This document shows positions 33,310 through 41,626 of a stretch of 64,000 nucleotides of DNA, piece by piece. Numbering within the stretch: position 1 is the first letter of the stretch; the number at the start of each line of letters is the position of its first letter. The notes beneath the pieces are model-generated. The model made no database searches. It had not been told where the DNA came from and worked only from the letters and a program-made list of their open reading frames with translations. Made by a program: the position numbers and the translations under genes. Source of the stretch: SpSt-583 sp034434015 (lineage in GTDB: Bacteria > Chloroflexota > Anaerolineae > Anaerolineales > UBA6663); the NCBI GenBank assembly GCA_034434015.1, contig DAOUAB010000024.1, forward strand, positions 74,319 through 138,318, read 5' to 3'.

Positions 33310-33699
33310 ATGAATTTCCCTGCTGATCTGAAATACGCCAGGAGCGACGAATGGATTCGCGTCGAGGGCGACACGGCGACCGTGGGGGTCACCGACTACG
33401 CCCAGAGCGAGCTCTCGGACGTAGTCTACGTGGATATGCCCGCCGTCGGCGACGCTTTCGAGGCCGGGCAGTCGTTCGGCTCGGTCGAGTCCGTCAAGGC
33501 CGCGTCCGAAATCTACCTGCCGGTCGCCGGCGCCATCACGGCCGTCAACGACGCCCTGGCCAGCAAGCCGGAGTTGATCAACCAGGACCCGTATGGCGAA
33601 GGCTGGATCGTCAGGCTCAAGATCACCGACCCGGCCAACCTGGCCAACCTCATGGATGCGGCGGCTTACGAAAAGTATTGCGCCGAGCGGAAGCATTAA
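33310..33699 (+). CDS. gcvH: glycine cleavage system H protein
   Basis: A 129-residue lipoyl carrier that shuttles the aminomethyl group between P, T and L proteins. The lipoylation site is Lys63 in SVESVKAASEIYLPV. Other features are LKYARSDEWIRVEGDTATVGVTDYAQSELSDVVYVDMP and NQDPYGEGWIVRLKITDP. ATG 33310 has AAGGAG 6 bases upstream; an ATG at 33265 falls inside the riboswitch terminator. First gene of the riboswitch operon. Confidence 0.97.
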   Translation: MNFPADLKYARSDEWIRVEGDTATVGVTDYAQSELSDVVYVDMPAVGDAFEAGQSFGSVESVKAASEIYLPVAGAITAVNDALASKPELINQDPYGEGWIVRLKITDPANLANLMDAAAYEKYCAERKH

Positions 33700-33781
33700 G
33701 AACCTGTCTCTAAACCTCAGCAGAGGCGTCGCCGACGGCACTGCCGTCGGCTATCGGGCGGGTTTAGAGATAAGTTCTTAA
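33696..33781. mobile_element. MITE-like inverted-repeat element between gcvH and gcvPA
   Basis: Imperfect terminal inverted repeats of 21 bases: left arm 33696-33716 (TTAAGAACCTGTCTCTAAACC) contains the gcvH stop; right arm 33761-33781 is its reverse complement with two mismatches. The centre holds a second hairpin, GCCGACGG-CACT-GCCGTCGGC-like, at about 33731-33751. TTAA is found at both outer ends and might be a target duplication. Only one copy is in the window, so mobility is unproven; the structure could instead protect or process the mRNA. Confidence 0.55.
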
Positions 33782-33839
33782 GGAACGCCCAACGCCCAAT
33801 GTTCACGTGGGCATTGGATATTGGGCATTGAGGAGAATT

Positions 33840-35180
33840 ATGGCTTACTATCCTCACACCGAAGCCGAACGCGCCGAGATGCTGGCCGCCATCGGCGCCA
33901 CGCGCATCGACGAGTTGTTCGCCGATATCCCGGCCCATGTCCGTTTCCCCAAACTGAATCTGCCCGGCCCGCTCTCCGAGCTGGAGACGCTGCAGGAACT
34001 GCGCAGCCTGTCCGACGGCAACGCCCACGCCCAGAAGCACCCCCTCTTCCTGGGCGCCGGCGCCTACCATCGCTTCACGCCGTCGGTCGTCAACGCCCTG
34101 ATCCAGCGCGGCGAGTTCCTCACCGCCTACACGCCGTACCAGCCGGAGGCGTCGCAGGGCACGCTGCAGGCGATCTTCGAGTGGCAGAGCATGATCTGCG
34201 CCCTGACCGGCATGGAGGCCGCCAACGCCTCGCACTACGACGGCGCCACCTCGATGGCCGAGGCCGTGATCATGGCCTACCACCACCACCGCGAGAAGCG
34301 CAAGAAGGTCATCCTGTCGCCGGCCATCCACCCGCACTACCGCGCCGTCGTGCGCACGTACACGCAGGGGATGGGCCTGCAGATCGTCGGCGACGAAGAC
34401 CTGCGGGCCGGGCTGGACGACCTGACCCGGCAACTCGACCCGAACACCGCCCTCCTGATCGTCCAATCGCCCAACTTTTTCGGCCAGATTGAGGCCCTGG
34501 ACGGCCTGGCCGCCAAAGTCCACGCCGCCGGCGCGCTGCTGTGTGTGGCCGTCGATCCGGTCTCGCTCGGCCTGCTTAAGCCGCCGGGACAGTTCGGCGC
34601 GGACATCGTCGTGGGCGAGGGGCAGTCCCTCGGTCTGCCGCTCTCCTTCGGCGGGCCGTACGTCGGGTTCTTCGCCACCCGCAAGGAGTACGTGCGCAAG
34701 ATGGCCGGCCGCCTGGTGGGCGAGGCCCGCGACAAGAACGGCCAGCGCGGTTTCGTGCTCACCCTGGCCACGCGCGAACAGCATATCAAGCGCGATAAGG
34801 CCACGTCCAACATCTGCACCAACCAGGGCCTGATGGCCATCGCCGCCACCATCTACCTGGCGACGCTCGGCAAGCACGGCCTGCGCCGCGTGGCCGAGTT
34901 GTGCTGGCACAAGAGCCACTACGCCGCCCAGCGCATCGCCGAACTGCCCGGCTACGCCGTGGACCAGACGCGGCCGTTCTTCCAGGAGTTTGTGGTCCAG
35001 TGCCCCCGGCCGGTGGCGGAGATCAACGACTACCTGCTGAACGAGCGCGGCCTGATCGGCGGCTACGACCTCGGCCGGGATTATCCACATCTGGCCGGCC
35101 ACATGCTCGTCGCCGTGACCGAGATGAACACCCGCGCCGAGATCCACGACCTGGTGGAAGCGTTGAACGAGCTGCGGTAA
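33840..35180 (+). CDS. gcvPA: glycine dehydrogenase (decarboxylating) subunit 1
   Basis: A 446-residue N-terminal half of glycine decarboxylase. Features include MAYYPHTEAERAEMLAAIGATRIDELF, FLGAGAYHRFTPSVVNALIQRGEFLTAYTPYQPEASQGTLQAIFEWQSMICALTGMEAANASHYDGATSMAEA and GRLVGEARDKNGQRGFVLTLATREQHIKRDKATSNICTNQGL, all standard for GcvPA. With GcvPB it decarboxylates glycine and loads the methylamine group on GcvH. ATG 33840 follows GAGGAG. It lies 140 bases after gcvH, across the MITE-like element, and 15 bases before gcvPB. Confidence 0.97.
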   Translation: MAYYPHTEAERAEMLAAIGATRIDELFADIPAHVRFPKLNLPGPLSELETLQELRSLSDGNAHAQKHPLFLGAGAYHRFTPSVVNALIQRGEFLTAYTPYQPEASQGTLQAIFEWQSMICALTGMEAANASHYDGATSMAEAVIMAYHHHREKRKKVILSPAIHPHYRAVVRTYTQGMGLQIVGDEDLRAGLDDLTRQLDPNTALLIVQSPNFFGQIEALDGLAAKVHAAGALLCVAVDPVSLGLLKPPGQFGADIVVGEGQSLGLPLSFGGPYVGFFATRKEYVRKMAGRLVGEARDKNGQRGFVLTLATREQHIKRDKATSNICTNQGLMAIAATIYLATLGKHGLRRVAELCWHKSHYAAQRIAELPGYAVDQTRPFFQEFVVQCPRPVAEINDYLLNERGLIGGYDLGRDYPHLAGHMLVAVTEMNTRAEIHDLVEALNELR

Positions 35181-35195
35181 TTGGGAGGCACCCCC

Positions 35196-36671
35196 ATGCT
35201 TGAACCCCTCATCTACGACCTCAGCCGGCCCGGGCGTCAGGGCGTCTCGCTGCCCGAGCCCGACGTCCCGGAGACGGCCTTCCCGGCCGAACTGCTGCGC
35301 AGCGACCTGGACCTGCCGGAAGTGGACCAGCTCACCGTCGTCCGCCACTTCACGCGCCTCTCGCAGCTCAACTTCTCGATTGACACGCACATGTACCCGC
35401 TCGGGTCGTGTACGATGAAGTACAACCCGCGCCTCAACGAGGACACGGCCCGCCTGCCCGGCTTCGCGGCCAGCCACCCGATGCAGGACCCGGACGCCGC
35501 CCAGGGCAGCCTGGCGCTGATGGTCCAGTTGCAGGACTGGCTCAAGGAGATCGGCGGGTTCGCGGCCGTCAGCCTGCAGCCGGCCGCCGGCGCGCACGGC
35601 GAGCTGACCGGCGTGCTGATGATGCGCGCTTATCACCGCGACCGCGGCGACGTCAAGCGCACCAAGATCCTGATCCCGAACTCGGCCCATGGCACGAACC
35701 CGGCCACCGCCAGCATGGCGGGCCTGACGGTGGTGGAGCTGCCGTCCGACGCGCGCGGCAATATCGACCTGGCGGCGCTCCAGGCCGCCTGCGACGATAC
35801 CGTCGTCGGCTTGATGATCACCAATCCGAACACGCTCGGCCTGTTCGAGGAGCACATCGAGGCCGTGGTCAAGACGGTGCACGCCTGCGGCGGCCTGGTG
35901 TACGGCGACGGCGCCAACATGAACGCCATCGTCGGCGTGGCGCGGCCCGGCGACCTGGGCTTCGACGTCCTGCACTACAACCTGCACAAGACTTTCTCCA
36001 CGCCGCACGGCGGCGGCGGCCCCGGCTCCGGCCCGGTGGGCGTCTCGGCCCGCCTGGCGGATTTCCTGCCCGGCCCGGTCGCCGGGGTGCTGGAGCCGGC
36101 GGCGGGCGGCCGGCCGGCCCGCTACGGCTTCATCTATCCGCCCAAGTCCATCGGGCGCATGAAGGCCTTCTGGGGCAACTTCGGCATGCACGTGCGCGCC
36201 TTCACCTACATGCGCGTGCACGGCGCCAGCGGGCTGCGCGGCAATTCCGAGAACGCCGTGCTCAACGCCAATTACCTGCTCGCCAGGCTGCGCGGCCACT
36301 ATCACATCCCCTACGACCGCGTCTGCAAACACGAGTTCGTGGTGGAGGGCGTCTGGCCCGACGCGCCCGGCGTCCATGCGCTGGACGTCTCCAAGCGCCT
36401 GATGGACTATGATTTCCACCCGCCGACCAACTACTTCCCGCTCATCGTCCACGAGGCGTTGATGATCGAGCCGACCGAGACGGAGAGCCGCGAGACGCTG
36501 GACGCCTTTGCCGACGCGCTGATCAAGATCGCCGACGAAGCCCACACCCAGCCGGAGCTCCTGCGGACGGCGCCGCACAAGACGCCCATCGCGCGCGTGG
36601 ACGAGGTCGGCGCGGCCAAGCAACTGGTGCTGTGCTGCCGCCCGATCCCCAGCTGGGCCGAAGCGCGCTGA
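35196..36671 (+). CDS. gcvPB: glycine dehydrogenase (decarboxylating) subunit 2
   Basis: A 491-residue PLP-binding half of glycine decarboxylase. The PLP lysine is Lys265 in HYNLHKTFSTPHGGGGPGSGP. Other signatures: FSIDTHMYPLGSCTMKYNPR, SLQPAAGAHGELTGVLMMRAYH, NSAHGTNPATASMAGL and PTNYFPLIVHEALMIEPTETES. ATG 35196 has GGGAGG 7 bases upstream; an ATG at 35181 is also in frame. Last gene of the riboswitch operon and followed by a strong terminator. The T-protein is encoded elsewhere (41627-44815, opposite strand). Confidence 0.97.
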   Translation: MLEPLIYDLSRPGRQGVSLPEPDVPETAFPAELLRSDLDLPEVDQLTVVRHFTRLSQLNFSIDTHMYPLGSCTMKYNPRLNEDTARLPGFAASHPMQDPDAAQGSLALMVQLQDWLKEIGGFAAVSLQPAAGAHGELTGVLMMRAYHRDRGDVKRTKILIPNSAHGTNPATASMAGLTVVELPSDARGNIDLAALQAACDDTVVGLMITNPNTLGLFEEHIEAVVKTVHACGGLVYGDGANMNAIVGVARPGDLGFDVLHYNLHKTFSTPHGGGGPGSGPVGVSARLADFLPGPVAGVLEPAAGGRPARYGFIYPPKSIGRMKAFWGNFGMHVRAFTYMRVHGASGLRGNSENAVLNANYLLARLRGHYHIPYDRVCKHEFVVEGVWPDAPGVHALDVSKRLMDYDFHPPTNYFPLIVHEALMIEPTETESRETLDAFADALIKIADEAHTQPELLRTAPHKTPIARVDEVGAAKQLVLCCRPIPSWAEAR

Positions 36672-36701
36672 GCCGCGTTCCCCGGACCCCGCGCCTCCCC
36701 C

Positions 36702-36734
36702 GCCCGGCGGACACCCCCGCCGGGCGTTTCTTTT
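36702..36734 (+). terminator. intrinsic terminator of the gcv operon
   Basis: A perfect 9-bp stem (GCCCGGCGG at 36702-36710, CCGCCGGGC at 36717-36725), loop ACACCC, followed by GTTTCTTTT. Ends the glycine cleavage operon 31 bases after the gcvPB stop. Confidence 0.88.
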
Positions 36735-36793
36735 GTGCGCGCGGGCCGCCGCATGCTAGAATTTTCAGACGGATGGGTGGAAAGGCGGCGCTG

Positions 36794-38110
36794 ATGAGCG
36801 GTCGATTCTGGAGCCGGGGTGTGCTGATGCTGGCCGCGCTGGCGTTGACGGCGTGCGCGGCGCGTCCCGGGCCGTCGCCGACTGAGCCCGCCGCCGACCG
36901 CGGGCCGGGCCGGATCGCCTACCTCGGTTACGACGGCAACGTCTATGTGAGCGACGCCGACGGCGGCGGCCGGCGGCCAATCACGGCTGACGCGCGCGTC
37001 GGCGCCGGCGGTTATCTGATCTACAACACGCCGATCTGGTCCGCCGACAACCGGCAGCTGGCCTTTGCGGCGTATGAGGGCCAGGGCAATCAGAACCCCA
37101 GCCTGAACCGCCTGTTCGTCGCCTCCGCCGACGGCGCCGCGCTGCGCGAGGCCTACGCCAGCCCGGCCTTCATGATCTACTATTACTGGTCGCCGGATGC
37201 CGGCCGGGTGGGCCTGCTCTCGGAGGCGCCGCGCCAGACGCTGGCTTTCTCGCTCGTCCCGGCCGACGGCGGCCCGCCGCAGATGGTGGACACCGGCGCC
37301 CCGTTTTACTGGACCTGGGCGCCGGACGGCCGGGCGGCGCTCGTCCACGCCAACGGCGAGGCCGGGCGGCTGGCGCTCCTGGAATTCGGCGAGACCATCA
37401 TCGAGAGCAGCCTGGACGTGGTCCCGACGGCCTTCAAGGCGCCGGCCTTCTCACCCGACGGGCGCCAGGTCCTGGTGGCCGGGCAGACGGCGGACGGCGG
37501 CGCCGCCCTGTTGCTGGTGGAGCGCGATGGCCGCGGCGTCCGCACGCTGGCCGAGACGGAAGACGAGGTCGCCTTCGCCTGGAGCCCGGACGGCAGGCGT
37601 GTGGCCTACCTGGACGCGGCGCAACTCGCCGGGCCGCTCGTCGTGCTCGACCTGGCCGGCCGCGCCGACCCGGTCACGGTGCGCGAAGAGGTCTTCGCCT
37701 TTTTCTGGTCGCCGGACGGCCGGTCGTTGGCGTATCTCGTGCAAACCCAGGCCGCGCCGGGGTCGGGCCAGCCGGAGCTGGCCTGGCAGTTGCGCCTCCT
37801 GGACGCGGCCAGCGGGGAGACGCGGACCGCCCTCACCTTCCAGCCCACCGATCACTTCCTGCGGCTCCTGCCGTATTTCGATCAGTATCACCAATCGCTG
37901 ACGATCTGGAGCCCGGACAGCCGCCGCCTGGTGGTTCCGGCCCTGGAGTGTGATGACGACCAGGGCGAGGAAGCGCTCATCGCGTGGCCGGCCGGCCGGC
38001 GCGCCTCCCACTGTCAGGGCGCGCCCGGCCTGTGGGTGGTGCCGGTGGAGGGAGGCGGGGAGCCGCGCCGGATTGCCGACGCCGTCATGGGGGTGTGGTC
38101 GTGGCGGTGA
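36794..38110 (+). CDS. lipoprotein with TolB-like PD40 beta-propeller
   Basis: A 438-residue putative lipoprotein: signal MSGRFWSRGVLMLAALALTAC with lipobox LTAC, short Pro-rich spacer, then a propeller built of PD40-type repeats (GRIAYLGYDGNVYVSDADGGGRR; WSADNRQLAFAAYEG; YYWSPDAGRVGLL; WTWAPDGRAALVH; FSPDGRQVLVAG; WSPDGRRVAYLD; WSPDGRSLAYLV; WSPDSRRLVVP). No catalytic domain follows. ATG 36794 has GGAAAGG upstream; ATG 36773 is also in frame and lies only 10 bases after an extended -10 (TGCTAGAAT, 36754-36762), so a nearly leaderless start there is possible. Convergent with the FtsH-like gene. Confidence 0.85.
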   Translation: MSGRFWSRGVLMLAALALTACAARPGPSPTEPAADRGPGRIAYLGYDGNVYVSDADGGGRRPITADARVGAGGYLIYNTPIWSADNRQLAFAAYEGQGNQNPSLNRLFVASADGAALREAYASPAFMIYYYWSPDAGRVGLLSEAPRQTLAFSLVPADGGPPQMVDTGAPFYWTWAPDGRAALVHANGEAGRLALLEFGETIIESSLDVVPTAFKAPAFSPDGRQVLVAGQTADGGAALLLVERDGRGVRTLAETEDEVAFAWSPDGRRVAYLDAAQLAGPLVVLDLAGRADPVTVREEVFAFFWSPDGRSLAYLVQTQAAPGSGQPELAWQLRLLDAASGETRTALTFQPTDHFLRLLPYFDQYHQSLTIWSPDSRRLVVPALECDDDQGEEALIAWPAGRRASHCQGAPGLWVVPVEGGGEPRRIADAVMGVWSWR

Positions 38111-38116
38111 CGGCGA

Positions 38117-39937
38117 TCACGCCGACGGGTCGGAGGGCGGCGCGGGCTCGCGCGGCGGCGGCGCGGCATCGGGCGCCACGCGGCGGCGCGTCAACGCCTC
38201 GGGCCGGGGCGGTGTGAGCATGCGCGGCGGGGGCGCGCCGGCCAGGTCCACCGGCGGCGCGGCCACGTCCGGCGCCGCCAGCGCCGCTGAAACCGGGATC
38301 AGGGCCGGCAGCCCCGCCGGCTCGCGCGGCGGCGGGAAGGCGGTGTCGCCGGGTTGCCAGCCGTTGTCGCCCAGCAGCGCCATCACCGCCTCGTGCCGGA
38401 GTTCGTTCTTCTCCAGGAGCGCGTGCGCGATGGCCTGCACCTCGGCCGCATGCTGAGTCAGCAGCGCCTCGGTCTGCTCCTCCAGCACCTTCCACAATCG
38501 TTCCAGCAGCGGCGCGGCCCCGGCCGGGATCGAGCTGCTGCCCGCGTTTTCCGCGCCCAGCACCGGCGGCCCGAAATAGCCGAGCTGGTAGAGCTGCCAC
38601 AGGCGCGTCCGGATCTGGCTGAAGTCGCTGCCCGGCCCGCCCGCCGCGCCGCTCCAGTATTCGCCCATGAACAACTTCGTGGCGACATGCCCGGCCAGGG
38701 AGACGACGATCTCGGCCGCGTAGCGCCGCAGCGGCGCGGCGTAGACGTCCACGCGGTCCACCGGCAGGACGTGGCCGAGCGAGTCGCTGTGCCGCACGAT
38801 GGTCGCGCGCACGATGCGCTTCTCGGGCATCAGATAGTGGACGGCGACCGCGTGGCCGGCCTCGTGGTACGCGATCTGGCGGCGCTGATTGGGGTCCAGC
38901 TCGTCGATGGGCCGCGCGAAGCCGGACACCTGCTCCTGCAAAGCGCGGTCAATGTCGGACTGTGAGACCCGGTCGCGGCCATCGGCCAGCGCCAGGCGGA
39001 CGGCGTCACGGGTGAGCGCGGCGGCCAGTCGGGCCGGCGTCGCCTGCGGCGTGTCCTCCACGATGGCGTCCACGTCCACGGTCTCGTCATGCCGGACCTG
39101 GCTCAGGTAACCGGCCACGATCGCGCGCCGCCCGGCCCGGTCCGGCGCCTCCACGCGCAGGCGCGTGTCGAAGCGGTCCGGCCTGAGCAGGGCGGGATCA
39201 ACCAGGTCGAGGCGGTGGGCCGAGGCCAGGAACAGGAGGGTCCAGTCGCGCCGGGGCGGCCTCCGCCCGAGGCGCGCCGCGAGCCAGTGGCGGGCGCGCT
39301 CCCAGCCGGTGGGATCGTCGAGGTGGTCCAGTTCAGACAACAGGCGCGCCAGCGCGCCGGCGCTCAGAGTCTCGACCTCGTCAATGTAAGCCAGGCAGGC
39401 GCCGTACTCGCGGGCCAGCCCGCGCGCCTGGGCCACGAACCGCCGCATGCGCAGTTCGTCGGCGCCCCACACGGTCCCGCGGAAGCGCAGGCCCTCCACC
39501 GACGCCAGCGGCAGGCCGGCCTCGCCCGCCATCGCCCGGGCGAGCAGTGTCTTGCCGGCGCCGGGCGGGCCGACCAGCAGCACGCCGTGGATGAAACGGC
39601 CGCCCATCGCCGCGAATTGCCGGCGCTGTGAGAGCAGGCGCAGCCACTGCCGGGCCAGGGCCACCAAATGAGGCTGTCCCCAGTAAGCGTCCAGCGTGAT
39701 CGAGCGCGGGTCGCCGGGCCGGATGACGTCCCCGGGCGCGCGGCCCAGCAACCCCACGAGCGCGGCTACGGCCGCGCCCAACCCGGCCAGCCCCAGCCCG
39801 AGCCAGGCCAGCGCGGCCAGCAGCGGCGGGTTGAAGACCCCGGCGTAGACGAGGAGGGCGGCCAGCACCCCCCAGAGCCACGCGCTCGCGAGAAGGCGGG
39901 TGAGGCGGCGGAAGAGCGGCGGTTGAGTGCGGGTCAT
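38117..39937 (-). CDS. FtsH-like membrane AAA+ metalloprotease
   Basis: A 606-residue AAA+ zinc protease of FtsH organisation. Two close N-terminal helices (LLASAWLWGVLAALLVYAGVF and LLAALAWLGLGLAGLGAAVAALVGLLG; about 15-65) have almost no periplasmic domain between them. AAA module: Walker A GPPGAGKT (123-130), Walker B CLAYIDEVE (181-189), arginine-finger region DPALLRPDRFDTRL. Protease: zinc motif HEAGH (358-362) and likely third ligand in GGPGSDFSQIRTRLW. The usual sensor-1 ATNR is changed to ASAHR. The last ~90 residues are Pro/Ala rich. It overlaps no neighbour and is convergent with the PD40 gene; a divergent paralogue of FtsH is more likely than the housekeeping enzyme. Confidence 0.9.
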   Translation of the reverse strand: MTRTQPPLFRRLTRLLASAWLWGVLAALLVYAGVFNPPLLAALAWLGLGLAGLGAAVAALVGLLGRAPGDVIRPGDPRSITLDAYWGQPHLVALARQWLRLLSQRRQFAAMGGRFIHGVLLVGPPGAGKTLLARAMAGEAGLPLASVEGLRFRGTVWGADELRMRRFVAQARGLAREYGACLAYIDEVETLSAGALARLLSELDHLDDPTGWERARHWLAARLGRRPPRRDWTLLFLASAHRLDLVDPALLRPDRFDTRLRVEAPDRAGRRAIVAGYLSQVRHDETVDVDAIVEDTPQATPARLAAALTRDAVRLALADGRDRVSQSDIDRALQEQVSGFARPIDELDPNQRRQIAYHEAGHAVAVHYLMPEKRIVRATIVRHSDSLGHVLPVDRVDVYAAPLRRYAAEIVVSLAGHVATKLFMGEYWSGAAGGPGSDFSQIRTRLWQLYQLGYFGPPVLGAENAGSSSIPAGAAPLLERLWKVLEEQTEALLTQHAAEVQAIAHALLEKNELRHEAVMALLGDNGWQPGDTAFPPPREPAGLPALIPVSAALAAPDVAAPPVDLAGAPPPRMLTPPRPEALTRRRVAPDAAPPPREPAPPSDPSA

Positions 39938-39943
39938 CGCCGG

Positions 39944-40549
39944 TCAGGCTGCGCCATCGACGGGCGCGGTCTCGCCCAGGCTGACCACATAGACGCGGTC
40001 GCCCTTGACCGAGAGGCGCGCGAAGCTGGCGTTGGCGAAGCGGAAGGTGACGGTGCGGCCGGGCGGGATACCGAGCTGGACGGCCAGGTAGGCGTTGAGT
40101 GTGCCGCCGTGGCTGACGACGGCGACGGTCTCATCCGGGTGCGCGGCCAGGATGGCCTGGAAGGCCGCCTGCGAGCGCTCGGTCAGGGCCGCCTGGGCCT
40201 CGCCGCCGGGCGGGCCGGCGATCCACCAGCCCGGGTGGTAATGCTCTGGGTAGCGTTCCCGCACCTGGGCCTCGGTCAGGCCGGACCACTCGCCGACGTG
40301 GCGCTCCTTAAGCCGGTCGTCCAGGCGCAGGTCGAGGCCCTGGGACCGGGCCAGAGGTTCGGCGGTCTGCCGGGCGCGGGCCAGCGGGCTGCTGTACACG
40401 GCCGCAAACGTCTCGGCGCGCAGGTGCGCGGCCAGCGCCGCCGCCTGTTGCTGCCCGACCTCATCCAGCGGCGGGTCGGCCTGGCCCTGCCAGCGGCCCT
40501 GGGCGTTCCAGGTAGAGCGGGCGTGACGGATGAGATATAGCACGGTCAT
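39944..40549 (-). CDS. histidine phosphatase family protein (phosphoglycerate mutase-like)
   Basis: A 201-residue member of the histidine phosphatase superfamily. The catalytic motif LIRHARSTWNAQGRWQG lies at residues 6-22 (phospho-accepting His8), followed by YSSPLARARQTAEPLA, LKERHVGEWSGLTEAQV (acid) and the second catalytic His in VAVVSHGGTLNAYL. Members include cofactor-dependent phosphoglycerate mutases and alpha-ribazole or sugar phosphatases; the substrate is not determined. Its ATG overlaps the stop of the NBR1-Ig lipoprotein gene (ATGA), and it ends 6 bases before the FtsH-like gene. Confidence 0.92.
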   Translation of the reverse strand: MTVLYLIRHARSTWNAQGRWQGQADPPLDEVGQQQAAALAAHLRAETFAAVYSSPLARARQTAEPLARSQGLDLRLDDRLKERHVGEWSGLTEAQVRERYPEHYHPGWWIAGPPGGEAQAALTERSQAAFQAILAAHPDETVAVVSHGGTLNAYLAVQLGIPPGRTVTFRFANASFARLSVKGDRVYVVSLGETAPVDGAA

Positions 40550-41595
40550 GGCTGGCAGGTCAGAGTGAAGGCGACGGGCTCGGACGCGATCTCGTTGGGG
40601 GCGGTGACGCGCAGACGGGCGGAGCCGGCCACGCTGTTGCGCATCTCGAGGCTGTACGACAACCCGAAGGTCTGCGGCCCCGGCCCCGGGAAAGCGCCCT
40701 CGATGGGGTCCGGCAATGTAAACGTGAAGCCTGGCGTCTGGGAGGTGGCCTCGAGCTGATAACGGACGGTCCCGGCGCCCTGCACTTCGAGCACCCCGAT
40801 GAAGACGAGCGTGTGCGGGCACGGGCCGGCGTAGTCGGCCGCCTCCATGCGCAGGGTCGCGGAGGTGACGCGCAGCGATTCGCCGGGGGCGATGGTGGGG
40901 CGCGGGCCGGCTGTGGCCCCGGCCGGGATGATCACCACCTGCACATAGAGCGCCTCGTTGCCGCCCGCGCCGACGCCGAAGAGAGTCCCGGCTGCGGAGC
41001 GAAGCTGCCAGAAGCCGGTGCGCACGCCGGTCGTCTCGGGCATGGTCATGGGGACGGAGAGGTCCGCGGTCTGGCCGGGGGCCACCGTCTGGCCGAGGGG
41101 GACGGCGTCCGCCGCGCCGAACGACTCGCCGCGCACATAGACCAGCTCATAACCTGGCCCCCAGGTGGTGGCGCCGGCGTTGCGCACGCGCCAGGTCTTG
41201 GTCACCGGCGATCCGGCGGCGACTTCGCTGCCGTCCGGCAACGTGACGTCGGCCACGAACTCGGCCTTGTCCACGGCCGCCGCGGTGGGCGTCTCCGCGA
41301 GCGTGGCCGTCGCCGAGAGGGCGGCGGTGGCCGAGAGAGCGACCGTCGCCGTGACGGCCGGCGTGCTGGACGGGGGCGGCGTATCGGTAGCCGTCGGCGC
41401 GGGCGTGGTGGTGGGCAAAGGCGTGACGGTGGCGGCCGGCGGCAGCGTGGGCATGCGCGGCGAGGGCGTCGGCGGCTGGAGGGTGGGGGTCGGTGTGGCG
41501 GCGGGGGCCGCGGTGCACGCGCACAGGACCAGGGCCAGTGAAGCGGCCCATGCCAGGATGCGGCTCAGATCGTGATGTCCGTATAGCTCCGCCAT
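40546..41595 (-). CDS. lipoprotein with NBR1 Ig-like domain
   Basis: A 349-residue putative lipoprotein. The N-terminal signal (LAWAASLALVLCAC) is followed by a long Thr/Pro/Ala linker to about residue 108. Residues about 110-220 match the Ig-like domain of NBR1 (DKAEFVADVTLPDGSEVAAGSPVTKTWRVRNAGATTWGPGYELVYV, VAPGQTADLSVPMTMPETTGVRTGFWQLRSAAGTLFG), with the conserved Trp residues. A second beta-rich domain with a Cys pair follows (YAGPCPHTLVFIGVLEVQGAGTVRYQLE ... FTLTCQP). NBR1-Ig domains in bacteria often occur on surface proteins. Coupled to the histidine phosphatase gene. Confidence 0.87.
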   Translation of the reverse strand: MAELYGHHDLSRILAWAASLALVLCACTAAPAATPTPTLQPPTPSPRMPTLPPAATVTPLPTTTPAPTATDTPPPSSTPAVTATVALSATAALSATATLAETPTAAAVDKAEFVADVTLPDGSEVAAGSPVTKTWRVRNAGATTWGPGYELVYVRGESFGAADAVPLGQTVAPGQTADLSVPMTMPETTGVRTGFWQLRSAAGTLFGVGAGGNEALYVQVVIIPAGATAGPRPTIAPGESLRVTSATLRMEAADYAGPCPHTLVFIGVLEVQGAGTVRYQLEATSQTPGFTFTLPDPIEGAFPGPGPQTFGLSYSLEMRNSVAGSARLRVTAPNEIASEPVAFTLTCQP

Positions 41596-41626
41596 GGCCT
41601 ACTCCAGCCTGTCGTCTGCCTCCTGC

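Noticed and set aside
33717..36623. Very long open frame (about 970 codons) on the minus strand opposite gcvPA/gcvPB
   Set aside because: It lies antisense to two certain genes, has an unnatural Arg/Gly/Val/His/Asp-rich composition and no recognisable domain; it is a by-product of high GC codon bias.
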